Assembly: GCF_043226085.1 (NCBI RefSeq)
Contig: NZ_CP171226.1
Location: forward strand, 232,286-296,285
Direction: 5' to 3'
Source of the DNA: Amaricoccus sp003258405
GTDB lineage: Bacteria > Pseudomonadota > Alphaproteobacteria > Rhodobacterales > Rhodobacteraceae
DNA: 64,000 bases
A program made the translations under genes and the position numbers. This document shows, one piece after another, positions 44,779 to 53,477 of the stretch. Below the pieces are notes generated by a model. That model saw nothing but the letters and a program-made list of their open reading frames with translations, was not told the DNA's origin and searched no databases. Position 1 is the stretch's first letter; every line of letters starts with the position of its first letter.

Positions 44779-44786
<8 letters not shown>
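43500..44786 (+). CDS. lolC: Lipoprotein-releasing ABC permease (LolC/LolE family)
   Basis: A 428-residue inner-membrane protein that extracts lipoproteins for transfer to LolA. One N-terminal helix (SLIGVMLGVATLIVVQAVMI) is followed by a large periplasmic domain and a C-terminal FtsX domain of three helices, including AALNIISGLVMLVKNKGRDI and FVITLWPARSAARLHPVEAL. MSPF-like starts such as FSAFEWNIAWHYLRARRREG are typical. A single LolC/E (LolF-like) gene is usual in Alphaproteobacteria. It overlaps lolD by 8 bp. Confidence 0.92.
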
Positions 44787-45471
<685 letters not shown>

Positions 45472-45488
45472 GCCGCCATCGCGGCGCG

Positions 45489-45511
45489 CGGGAGGTTGAC
45501 TTCACCTCCCG
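45489..45511 (+). terminator. Terminator hairpin after lolD
   Basis: CGGGAGGT (45489-45496) pairs perfectly with ACCTCCCG (45504-45511) around a 7-nt loop, 17 bp after the lolD stop. No T-run follows. Position and stem support a terminator separating lolCD from the receptor gene. Confidence 0.6.
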
Positions 45512-45598
45512 GCTCCGCGATCACGGCGCCCACAGTATGGCAGGCCTTCCCCACCCGCTGACAGCGGACCAGAAACCCGTCAGGTGGGGAACCTTCAG

Positions 45599-47731
45599 AT
45601 GACACATGCACTCGCGCGGGCCGCCGCCCGCGGGCGGCGGCGGGCGCAAGCCCCGGCTTTTGGCCTTCTCGCAGCGGCTGCCGCCCTGCCCCAGGCCGCC
45701 CCGGCGCAGGATACCAACTTCATGCTCGGCCAGATCACCGTGACGGGCGAGGCCCCGAGCGCCTTCGGGCCCGACGAGACGATCGTTGCCGAAGAGTCCA
45801 CGACCGGCACCAAGACCCCGACCGCCATCCTCGACATTCCCGCGGCCGTCTCCGTCATCACCGAGGACGAGATGCGCAAGCGCGGCGTCGACAATCTCCA
45901 GGACGCGCTTTCCTATACGGCGGGCGTGCTCGTAGATGAATTCGGATCGGACGACCGCTATGACTATTTCCGCATCCGCGGCTTCGACGAGACCGCGCTT
46001 GGCACCTATCGCGATGGCCTGAGCGCGCGCATCCCCGCCTGGTTCACCGCGAGCCGGCGCGAGCCCTACGCCTTCCAGCGCATCGAGGTGCTGAAGGGCT
46101 CGACCTCCACCCTCTTCGGGCTGAATGCGCCGGGCGGGCTCGTCAACGCAATCACCAAGCGCCCGCTCGAGACGCGGCACGCCGAGGTCTACAGCACCCT
46201 CGGCAAGGATCACGTCGAGTTCGGCACCGATTTCGGCGGCCCGGTCGACACGGAAGGGCGCTGGCGCTACCGTCTGACGGCGCTCTGGCAGGACGCCGAT
46301 CAGGGCTGGGACGAATCGAACGACGACCGGCTCTACATCGCGCCCGCCCTGACCTTCACTCCGAACGGGAATACCTCCGTCACCTTCCTCACCAGCTATT
46401 CGAAATACAATGGCACCGGCGCGCACGGCATTCCCGAGGGCACGGATTTCGACCCGACGAGCTTCTTCGGCGAACCCGACTACAACCGGTTCGACACCGA
46501 AGAGACCAGCATCGCCTATCTCTTCGAGCACGGCTTCGCCCCGGGCGTCACGCTGCGTCAGAACGCGCGCTACACCACACTCGATCTCGACTACGAGGAA
46601 GTCTATGGCGGCGGGCTTGCCGCGGATGTGCCCCGCGAGGCGTTTGCGACCTACGGCGATTCGAACCGCTTCGCCATCGACACGCAGCTCGAGATCGATC
46701 GCAGACTCGCCTGGGCCCGCAGCCGTGCGCTCCTGGGCTTCGACTACACCTATGACAACACCCACGAAGACATCAGATACGGCTACGCCGGCGGGATAGA
46801 TTTCAACGACCCGGAGTACTGCGGCCGCGACTGCGTCTTTCCTGGGCCATATGTCGACTGGCGTGTGAAACAGAAGGCGCTCGGTCTCTATGCGCAGGAG
46901 GAGCTCACCGTCGCCGAACGCTGGATCTTGACGCTCGGCGGGCGCTACGACCATGTGAATACCGTCTCGGAATATCTCGATACCGGGAGGGAGGATGACG
47001 TCACCGCGGAGGCCTTCACCGGCCGGGCGGGCATCACCTGGAAGGTCACGCCGAATGCCTCGGCCTATGCCAACTACGCGCAGTCCTTCCAACCGCTGGT
47101 GAGCCCCACCGGCAACGGCTACTCCAGCAGCAGCTTCGATCCCCAGGAGGGCGAGCAATACGAAGTCGGTTTCAAATACCGCCCGGATGGCCTGAACGCG
47201 CTCTTCACCCTCGCACTTTTCGACCTCACCCAGAGCAATGTGCCGACCGAGGTAAGCCCTGGCGTCCAGCGCCAGATCGGCGAGACCAACGTCAAGGGGC
47301 TGGAGTTCGAGGGCAAGATGGGCCTTGCCGACGGGCTCGACATGACGCTTGCCTATTCCTACTGGAACGCGGAAATCACCGGCGACGGGAATGGCGCCGT
47401 GGTGGGGAACCGCCCGCCGCGCGTGCCCGAGCACATGGCCTCTGCCTGGATCGACTACACCCTCCCGGCCCGCGACCGGATGGGTCCGCTCAATCTCGGC
47501 GGCGGCGTCCGCTATGTCGGCAGCAGCTACGGCGACATCGCCAACACCACCAGGATCGACGGCTATGTCGTGGTCGATGCCGCGGCAACCTACGGCGTGA
47601 CCGAGAATGTCTCGCTCGAGGTGAGCGCGAAGAACATCTTCGACAGGGAATACGAGACCACCTGCTACTACGGCACATGCTACTACGGTGACGGGCGGAC
47701 GGCCCTCGCGACGCTGCGCTACACTTGGTAG
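45599..47731 (+). CDS. TonB-dependent siderophore receptor
   Basis: A 710-residue outer-membrane receptor of the FhuA/FpvA type. A long signal peptide ends near AAPAQDTN; the plug domain follows (AILDIPAAVSVITEDEM, DDRYDYFRIRGFD, FQRIEVLKGSTSTLFGLNAPGGLVNAITKRP, about 75-200). The 22-strand barrel ends with aromatic LATLRYTW, the typical last-strand Trp. The ATG at 45599 is preferred to a GTG 15 bp upstream because AGGTGGGGA precedes it. It heads an operon with three membrane proteins typical of iron-siderophore loci, so ferric-siderophore uptake is the likely role. The ligand is unknown. Confidence 0.93.
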   Translation: MTHALARAAARGRRRAQAPAFGLLAAAAALPQAAPAQDTNFMLGQITVTGEAPSAFGPDETIVAEESTTGTKTPTAILDIPAAVSVITEDEMRKRGVDNLQDALSYTAGVLVDEFGSDDRYDYFRIRGFDETALGTYRDGLSARIPAWFTASRREPYAFQRIEVLKGSTSTLFGLNAPGGLVNAITKRPLETRHAEVYSTLGKDHVEFGTDFGGPVDTEGRWRYRLTALWQDADQGWDESNDDRLYIAPALTFTPNGNTSVTFLTSYSKYNGTGAHGIPEGTDFDPTSFFGEPDYNRFDTEETSIAYLFEHGFAPGVTLRQNARYTTLDLDYEEVYGGGLAADVPREAFATYGDSNRFAIDTQLEIDRRLAWARSRALLGFDYTYDNTHEDIRYGYAGGIDFNDPEYCGRDCVFPGPYVDWRVKQKALGLYAQEELTVAERWILTLGGRYDHVNTVSEYLDTGREDDVTAEAFTGRAGITWKVTPNASAYANYAQSFQPLVSPTGNGYSSSSFDPQEGEQYEVGFKYRPDGLNALFTLALFDLTQSNVPTEVSPGVQRQIGETNVKGLEFEGKMGLADGLDMTLAYSYWNAEITGDGNGAVVGNRPPRVPEHMASAWIDYTLPARDRMGPLNLGGGVRYVGSSYGDIANTTRIDGYVVVDAAATYGVTENVSLEVSAKNIFDREYETTCYYGTCYYGDGRTALATLRYTW

Positions 47732-47827
47732 CGCGGCTTGCAGTTCCGACAATTTCAGTTCAGATTGAGACCAGCGACGCGACCCGACTTGCGGTAGCCA
47801 GCCACTCGAAAAGCTTGGGGGTATGGC

Positions 47828-48193
47828 ATGACGGGAGACGCGGGCTTCACCGCCACCGAACACATGGAAACGACCGGGCTGCTGGCCCGGCCAGGCGGCC
47901 TTGGCGCGCGCCTCGCGGCAGGGATCCGCGGCCGGCCGCGCCTCGTGCGCTGGTTGCTTGCCGGTCCAGGCGCGATCCTCGCTGCTCTGGCAACGATGGC
48001 GGCCATGCCGCTCTGGATGCCTGCAGGAGGAGCCGGGGTCAACGACATCGCCCTTCCGATCATCCTCACGCCGCTCCTCTGGGCCATCCCGTTCTTCTAC
48101 GCCTGCCTCACGGAAAACCTCGTGCAGGCGTCCGGCGTGATCTGCGGCGCGACCGTCCTCCAGGCAGCCGCCGTCGCCATCGCGCTCTCCTGA
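47828..48193 (+). CDS. Small membrane protein of the siderophore operon (DUF3649-like)
   Basis: A 121-residue protein with about three hydrophobic segments: WLLAGPGAILAALATMAAMPL, IILTPLLWAIPFFYACLTEN and VICGATVLQAAAVAIAL. Size and position between a TonB-dependent receptor gene and a PepSY gene fit the DUF3649 family, whose members sit in such operons. That match is inferred from context and topology. The function is unknown. Confidence 0.7.
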   Translation: MTGDAGFTATEHMETTGLLARPGGLGARLAAGIRGRPRLVRWLLAGPGAILAALATMAAMPLWMPAGGAGVNDIALPIILTPLLWAIPFFYACLTENLVQASGVICGATVLQAAAVAIALS

Positions 48194-48224
48194 ACCCCGC
48201 TGCCCGCGCGCAAGGATCCGCCTC

Positions 48225-49841
48225 ATGAAATTCTCCCCGATCGACATGCTGACCGCCCCGCTCCGCGCCGTCACCCAGGCCCAGATGAAACGCCTGACCG
48301 CGATCCACGGCTGGTCGGCGGTCCTGCTTGGCCTGCTGCTCTATGCGGTGGTGGCAACCGGCACCGCCGCGGTCTTCGCCCGCGAGATCGGCCGCTGGTC
48401 GGCGGGCGGCATTCGCGAAAGCGCGCCGCTCGAAGGCCCGGTCGATGCCCGCGTCCGCGCCCTCGCCGGGGAGGTCGATCCAGCCTTCCTCCATGACGTG
48501 GGCGTCTGGGCCGGGCACGACGACGATCTCCACATCTTCTTCCACGACCACAGGCTCAACCCCGAGAGCGGTCTCAAGGAGGATTACGGCACGATCTTCC
48601 GGGTCGATGGTGGAACGGGCACGGTGCTCGAGCGCCATGACGGTTTTGTCTGGAACGATCCCGCCGCCTACGCGACCAGCGCCCTGCAGCAGTTCCTCGT
48701 CGACCTGCATGTCCAGCTCTACCTCCCCGAGCCCTGGGGGCTGTTGGTCACCGGCATCCTCGGCCTGATGATGATGGCCGCCGTGGTTTCGGGGCTCATC
48801 ATGCACCGCCACGTGATCCGCGATCTCTTCGTCGCGGAGCGGCCGGGCGGACGGCTGGTCTCGGTGCGCGACCGCCACGTGCTGGCCTCGAGCTGGAGCC
48901 TGCCATTTGCCTTCCTTCTCGCCTTCACCGGCTCCTTCTTCAGCTTCGCCTCGACGATCGGCTTCCCTCTGGTCGCCAGCGTCGCCTTCGGTGGCGACAA
49001 GGAGGCGATGTCCGAAACGCTGTTCGAGCCCCCCGTGCCCGAAGACGCAACCCCGGCCCGGCTTGCAAGCCTCGACTACCTGCTGGCCGACTCGACGGCG
49101 CGCGCCGGCGCCCCGGCAACCTTCGTCGCGATCGCGGGCTATGGCCGCGCGGATGCCCGCGTCACCGTCTGGCATAGACCGGCGCCGGGTGGGCTCGTTC
49201 CCGTCAAGCAGGAGTTCGACGGCACGAGCCGCAGCTTTCTCGGCGCGGCCCCGATGGTCGGGCGGACCCCCTCTGCGGGCTCCGCGCTCTATGGCCTGAT
49301 GTTCCCGCTCCATTTCGGTGACTTCGCCGGGATCTTCTCGCAGGCGGTCTGGGGCGGGCTCGGGATCGCGATGTGCTTCGTGATCCTTTCCGGCCTGCGG
49401 CTCTGGGTCCGCCGCCGCGCCGGTCAACCGCTCTGGGACGCCTTCGGCCGCGCCATGCTCGTCACCGGCTACGGCCTGCCCCTGGGCATGCTCACCGCCG
49501 CCTGGGCGTGCTGCATCGCCCGGCCCGCGGGGGATACCTTCTGGTGGACGCCCGCCGGGTTCCTGATCGGCGCGGGGGCCTCCATCCTCGCCGGCCTGCT
49601 CGTTGCGGAGCCGGCCCGTCTCACCCGCCTCTTCCAGCGCACGCTCGCCGCAGCCTGCCTCCTGCTGCCGCTCCTGCGGCTCGCCACCGGCGGGATGACT
49701 TGGTCCGACGCGCTGCTCCATGGCCAGCATGACGTCCTGACCGTCGATCTCCTGCTGATCGCGGGCGGGATCGCCTTCTGGGCCCTGACGAAACCCGCCG
49801 GGGCTGCCCGCCCCGCCCTGACCGCGGAGCCCGCCGAATGA
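48225..49841 (+). CDS. PepSY-associated transmembrane protein (iron uptake)
   Basis: A 538-residue inner-membrane protein of the PepSY-TM family. An N-terminal helix (AVLLGLLLYAVVATGTAAVFA), a periplasmic part, a central helix pair (WGLLVTGILGLMMMAAVVSGLIMHRHV and SLPFAFLLAFTGSFFSFASTI) and several helices in the last 200 residues give the typical layout. Conserved His residues in HGW and MHRHV could bind heme, as in the PiuB/FptX-type proteins that reduce or move ferric-siderophores. Its end overlaps the next gene (ATGA). Confidence 0.87.
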   Translation: MKFSPIDMLTAPLRAVTQAQMKRLTAIHGWSAVLLGLLLYAVVATGTAAVFAREIGRWSAGGIRESAPLEGPVDARVRALAGEVDPAFLHDVGVWAGHDDDLHIFFHDHRLNPESGLKEDYGTIFRVDGGTGTVLERHDGFVWNDPAAYATSALQQFLVDLHVQLYLPEPWGLLVTGILGLMMMAAVVSGLIMHRHVIRDLFVAERPGGRLVSVRDRHVLASSWSLPFAFLLAFTGSFFSFASTIGFPLVASVAFGGDKEAMSETLFEPPVPEDATPARLASLDYLLADSTARAGAPATFVAIAGYGRADARVTVWHRPAPGGLVPVKQEFDGTSRSFLGAAPMVGRTPSAGSALYGLMFPLHFGDFAGIFSQAVWGGLGIAMCFVILSGLRLWVRRRAGQPLWDAFGRAMLVTGYGLPLGMLTAAWACCIARPAGDTFWWTPAGFLIGAGASILAGLLVAEPARLTRLFQRTLAAACLLLPLLRLATGGMTWSDALLHGQHDVLTVDLLLIAGGIAFWALTKPAGAARPALTAEPAE

Positions 49842-50356
49842 GCGCCATCGCCACCCTTGCCGCCACCGGCGCGAGCCTCGCCGCCCTCGGCTGGCTCGCC
49901 GCCACCGACCCGAAACGCCGCCGAGCCTTCCGCCTGACCCTCGCGCCGGAGCAGCCCCGGGCGCGCAACGCCGCCTGGGCGCTCGCCCTGCTGCCCGGAG
50001 CCCTCGTTCCCCTCGCAAGCGGCGGCGCGGGCTTCGTCCTCTGGCTCGGTGCGGTCAGCGTTGCGGGCTGGGGCCTCGCAGCCATGCCTCCCGACGACAG
50101 TCTGACAAGGTTGCGGAGCGCCGCGCTGGAAGCACTCCGCGAACGCCTGGCGCGTCTTGCCGCAAGGCTCGGAGGTCACACCCGGGCCCTGCGCGCGCGC
50201 CTGCCCGCCCCCGCTGCAAAGCCCGAAGGTGACGCCGCCGCGCGCATCGCGCGGCTCGAGGCCCGGGTCAGCGAGCTGGAAGCGGAGCTGATGGCGCGCA
50301 GAGCGACCTCACGGTCCGTCGCGACCGTGGAACATGCCACGCGCGTAGCCTGCTGA
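49838..50356 (+). CDS. DUF3325-like membrane protein with coiled-coil tail
   Basis: A 172-residue protein. The first 90 residues have helices ATLAATGASLAALGWLAA, ALALLPGALVPLASG and FVLWLGAVSVAGWGLAA with DPKRRRAF between, the pattern of DUF3325 proteins that end siderophore-PepSY operons. The C-terminal part is charged and heptad-like (AARIARLEARVSELEAELM), suggesting a coiled coil; this extension is unusual for the family. Family assignment rests on topology and context. Confidence 0.65.
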   Translation: MSAIATLAATGASLAALGWLAATDPKRRRAFRLTLAPEQPRARNAAWALALLPGALVPLASGGAGFVLWLGAVSVAGWGLAAMPPDDSLTRLRSAALEALRERLARLAARLGGHTRALRARLPAPAAKPEGDAAARIARLEARVSELEAELMARRATSRSVATVEHATRVAC

Positions 50357-50394
50357 GCGGCCGCGCCGCCCGGGCGGGCGGCGCAAGGCCATCA

Positions 50395-51294
50395 TCAGCG
50401 GACGCGGAACTGAACCGGAACGGTCAGATCGAGCGGCGCGCCGGGGGGGGGCGCCGGAACCGGTGAGGCCCGGCGCACCATCGCCAGCACCTCCGCGTCG
50501 AGCTCTGGAAAGCCCGAGGAGCGGGCGAGCGCGACCCCGAGCACATTGCCCTGCGCATCGATGCGGAAGCGGACCTGCGCCACCCCTTCCTCATGCCGCC
50601 GCCGCGCGCCCGAAGGATAGCGTTTGCGGCGCTCGAGATGGGCCATCAGCCGCGAGGTCCAGCGCGCGGGCGCGACGCGGCTCGCGCCACCCCGGCTCGT
50701 CTCCGGCGCCGCCGCGGTCTCGGAGGGCGCGGCATCGGCGACCCTTGCCCGGCGGGCGGCCTGCGACGGCGCAGGGCTCCGCCTGGCCTCGGCCACCTCG
50801 CGGCGCTCGACCGGCTCGGACAGCGGCTCGAGCGTTTTCGGGCGCGAGACAGGCCGCGCCTCGACCACCTCGGAGGGTGGCGCGTCGGGGGGCGGGGTGA
50901 CATCCGGAACCGGCTCGGCGAGGCTCGGCGCCTCGGGCGCGTCCATCGGCATGGCCCGCTCCACCGGCTCCGCAGGCTGGGGCACCGGCAGGACAGGGCT
51001 CTCGACAGGCTCCGGCATGTCGGGCATCTCCGCCTCGATCTGCTGCGAATCGACCAGATCCGGCGCGATCTCGGTCTCCTCCGCCGCGGGGGCGGCCGGA
51101 ACCGGAGCGAGATCGATCATCACCGCAGCGGGCGGGGCGGCGGCCGCCGCCGATACCTCGGGCGTGCGCAGGCTCCAGAGCACGAAGCCCGCGTGCAGCG
51201 ACAGCGCCGCCAGAGCCGCGCCGCTCCAGAGCAGCGCCTCGCGCGCGGTCATCCGGTCGGAAAATCCGGGCGGCAATCCGGCAAGCGCTGTCAT
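50395..51294 (-). CDS. tonB: TonB energy-transducing protein
   Basis: A 299-residue periplasm-spanning protein. One N-terminal helix (ALLWSGAALAALSLHAGFVLW, with the conserved His of TonB) is followed by a long Pro/Glu-rich spacer (about 55-200). The C-terminal domain has RLMAHLERRKRYPSGARRR, GVAQVRFRIDAQGNV and SSGFPELDAEVL, the classical TonB C-terminal motif. With ExbB and ExbD it energises the nearby receptor. It is the last of three overlapping or abutting genes and is convergent with the receptor operon. Confidence 0.93.
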   Translation of the reverse strand: MTALAGLPPGFSDRMTAREALLWSGAALAALSLHAGFVLWSLRTPEVSAAAAAPPAAVMIDLAPVPAAPAAEETEIAPDLVDSQQIEAEMPDMPEPVESPVLPVPQPAEPVERAMPMDAPEAPSLAEPVPDVTPPPDAPPSEVVEARPVSRPKTLEPLSEPVERREVAEARRSPAPSQAARRARVADAAPSETAAAPETSRGGASRVAPARWTSRLMAHLERRKRYPSGARRRHEEGVAQVRFRIDAQGNVLGVALARSSGFPELDAEVLAMVRRASPVPAPPPGAPLDLTVPVQFRVR

Positions 51295-51746
51295 GGCGCA
51301 CGCCCCTCCGCCGGGGTGCCGCCCGCCGTCTGCTCGAGACCGACCAGCGCCACCTTGAGATACCCCGCCGCGCGGAGCAGGTTCATCACCTCCATCAGCG
51401 CGCCATAATCGACCGTCCGGTCGGCGCGGAGGAAGATGCGCGCCTCCTTGTCGCCCTTGGTTGCCCGGGCGACCTCTGACCCGAGCGCATCGCGCGCGAC
51501 GGCCGCGTCCCCGAGGGCGAGGGACAGATCCTCCTTCACCGTGAGATAGACCGGATCCGCGGGCCGCGACTGGGGCTCGGCGGTCGAGCCCGGCAGATCG
51601 ACCGGGACATCGACAGTCGCGAGCGGCGCCGCGATCATGAAGACGATGAGCATCACCAGCATCACGTCGATGAACGGCGTGACGTTGATCTCGTGGGTCT
51701 CGACCAGCTCCTCGTCGGAGCCGCTGCGTGTCAGGCTTCCGGCCAT
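51291..51746 (-). CDS. exbD: Biopolymer transport protein ExbD
   Basis: A 151-residue protein with the ExbD/TolR layout: HEINVTPFIDVMLVMLIVFMI (residues about 17-37), a single helix carrying the essential Asp of the proton path, followed by a periplasmic domain (VYLTVKEDLSLALGD, RIFLRADRTVDYGALMEVMN). The ATG at 51746 is chosen because GGAG lies 7 bases upstream and it yields the family start. It overlaps tonB by 4 bp and follows exbB by 4 bp. Confidence 0.94.
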   Translation of the reverse strand: MAGSLTRSGSDEELVETHEINVTPFIDVMLVMLIVFMIAAPLATVDVPVDLPGSTAEPQSRPADPVYLTVKEDLSLALGDAAVARDALGSEVARATKGDKEARIFLRADRTVDYGALMEVMNLLRAAGYLKVALVGLEQTAGGTPAEGRAP

Positions 51747-51750
51747 GGGC

Positions 51751-52845
51751 TCACTCCGCCGCCGCGCGCCACTGCTGCGGGCGGGAAAGCCGACCGCTGT
51801 CGAGATCGCGGCTCGCCAGCCGCTCCACCGCCGCTGCCACATCACCGAGGAGCGCGCGATAACCGCCGATCGAGCGGGCGAAGATGTTGTAGATCACCAC
51901 CGCCGGGATGGCGGCAACGAGGCCGAGCGCCGTCGCAAGCAGCGCCTCGGCGATGCCCGGCGCCACGACCGCGAGGTTGGTCGTCTGGGCCTTCGAGATG
52001 CCGATGAAGCTGTTCATGATCCCCCAGACCGTGCCGAAGAGCCCGACGAAGGGTGCAACCGAGCCGATCGTCGCCAGAAGCCCGGTCCCGAGGTTGAGCC
52101 GCCGTCCGGCGCGCGCCTCGATGCGGGTGAGATGCGAGGTGACGCGGCCGAGGAGCCCCTGCCCCTCGCCCCGCGCAATGGCCTCGGCCGAAACACCCGC
52201 CTCGTGATGCACCGCCGCGAGCATGAGCGGCGCCGGCCCGCCGCGGCCCGCAAGCGCTGCGTCGGCGGCATCGAGGTCGCGTGCGGATGCGAGGATCGCG
52301 AGCGCCCGGCGGAGCCGCGCCTTCGCCACGAGGATCTCGATCGTCTTGGCCAGCCAGACCGTCCAGGTCGCGATGGACGCGAGCACGAGCCCGATCATCA
52401 CCGCCTTCACCACCGCATCCGCCGCGGCGAACATGCCGAAGGGCGAGAGGTCGTGCGGCAGGGTTTCGAGCCCTGCATCCGCCGCCTGTGGCGCGATATC
52501 GGCGGCGGACGCCGCGTCCGTCTCCACCGCTCCGGCGGCAACCGCCTCGGGCGCCGCCGGCAGCGCTCCGGGCGCCGGAGCCTCTGTCGCCGGGGCGCTC
52601 GTGTCCGCGGACTCGTTCCCTGCCGGCACCACTGCCTCCAGCGGCGCCGCGATCGGGGGCGCAACGCTGGAAGGCGCCATCGTCAGAGGCGCCTCGGGCC
52701 CCGCCGGGCCGTCCACGGTTTGGCCAGGCGCCGGTCCTGCCAGCCCGACGCAGAGAAGAAGCAGTGCGCCGCCTCCTGCCCGTCGCGCGCCGGAGCGGCC
52801 CCGGCCGCTCGGCGCCATTTCCCTCACCCGCTCGATCTTGCCCAT
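51751..52845 (-). CDS. exbB: TonB-system proton channel ExbB, with N-terminal extension
   Basis: A 364-residue inner-membrane protein. The C-terminal 220 residues are a MotA/TolQ/ExbB channel: AVMIGLVLASIATWTVWLAK, GTGLLATIGSVAPFVGLFGT and ALLATALGLVAAIPAVVIYN, the last two carrying the proton-path helices. The N-terminal 135 residues contain a signal-like helix (GGALLLLCVGLAGPAPGQ) and an Ala/Pro-rich linker, as in the long ExbB variants of Proteobacteria. The ATG at 52845 follows GGAGG closely; an ATG 27 bp downstream is an alternative. Confidence 0.92.
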   Translation of the reverse strand: MGKIERVREMAPSGRGRSGARRAGGGALLLLCVGLAGPAPGQTVDGPAGPEAPLTMAPSSVAPPIAAPLEAVVPAGNESADTSAPATEAPAPGALPAAPEAVAAGAVETDAASAADIAPQAADAGLETLPHDLSPFGMFAAADAVVKAVMIGLVLASIATWTVWLAKTIEILVAKARLRRALAILASARDLDAADAALAGRGGPAPLMLAAVHHEAGVSAEAIARGEGQGLLGRVTSHLTRIEARAGRRLNLGTGLLATIGSVAPFVGLFGTVWGIMNSFIGISKAQTTNLAVVAPGIAEALLATALGLVAAIPAVVIYNIFARSIGGYRALLGDVAAAVERLASRDLDSGRLSRPQQWRAAAE

Positions 52846-53261
52846 GGTGCCTCCAGACCCCCGGAGGGATCCGGCTGAAGGGATCCCCAAGCATTGCGTC
52901 CTGATCCCGGAAACCCGCCACCACGAACGAAAGCATGGACCTTCCCGTGCGTTCCGCACGGCCGAAGGCCTGGGTTCCCGGTACTGCTGGCTGGCGAGGC
53001 GCGAACTGCGCGAGCTTGCGCGGGGGCGGATGGCCCCCGAAATTCCCACTGAAATTAGTCGGGAATTTGAGGTTTGCCAAGAGCCGAATCGCTGTGCCCG
53101 GCACGAGCCTCTTGACGGGCGGGGCGCAGCGGGCGTCCTCTTCTTGCCGGATCCGGGCGCCTGCCTCCCGCAAACGCCCGGCCCGCAAGCCATCTCGGGA
53201 GTCCGCCCATGAGACAGAGCCAGAATCGCCGGGACCACCGCCCGCCGCGGGAGGCGCCGCG
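52846..53261. promoter_or_regulatory. Divergent region upstream of exbB with inverted repeat
   Basis: In 416 bp without a listed long gene, AATTCCC (53041-53047) and GGGAATT (53061-53067) form a perfect 7-bp inverted repeat. Inner ACT/AGT pairs extend it, around a GAAATT centre. The local drop in GC here suggests a promoter and operator for exbB. It does not match Irr, RirA or Fur boxes as I know them. A possible 18-codon leader lies at 53209-53265. Confidence 0.4.
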
Positions 53262-53265
53262 ATGA
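53209..53265 (+). CDS. Possible 18-residue leader peptide
   Basis: An ATG with GGGAG a few bases upstream opens 18 codons (MRQSQNRRDHRPPREAPR), and its TGA overlaps the ATG of the next small gene (ATGA). Translational coupling of such a short Arg-rich peptide to the 67-residue gene would fit a leader, but it may be chance. Confidence 0.25.
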   Translation: MRQSQNRRDHRPPREAPR

Positions 53266-53465
53266 ACGAGGCGGCGCGTATCGCCGAGATCCGGGCCGCG
53301 ATCATCGACACCGTCGGGCGACGGGAAGCGCTGCGGCAGGAGATGGCGGACTGGTACCGCGACGGGCGGAGCGCCCGGTTTCCGCTCTATGCCGAGCTCG
53401 CGGTGCTCGAAATCGAGCTCACCCGGCTGCAGCGCCAGCTCATGGGCCAGAAGCCCTCCGAGTGA
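53262..53465 (+). CDS. Small helical hypothetical protein (67 aa)
   Basis: I do not recognise this protein. It is short, soluble and predicted helical with alternating charges (ARIAEIRAAIIDTVGRREAL and ELAVLEIELTRLQRQLMGQ), so a coiled-coil dimer is possible. The ATG at 53262 has GGGAGG nearby. Composition is protein-like, and the gene is convergent with the GMC oxidoreductase gene 12 bp away. No function can be assigned. Confidence 0.6.
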   Translation: MNEAARIAEIRAAIIDTVGRREALRQEMADWYRDGRSARFPLYAELAVLEIELTRLQRQLMGQKPSE

Positions 53466-53477
53466 GCGCCCCTGCCC

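Noticed and set aside
45541..45598. Leader of the siderophore receptor read as a cobalamin riboswitch
   Set aside because: Only a GTCAGG word is present; the B12 box and core are missing, and the receptor type and neighbours point to iron.
45521..48274. 917-codon minus-strand frame opposite the TonB-dependent receptor
   Set aside because: Antisense shadow; the receptor with its plug and barrel signatures explains this stretch.
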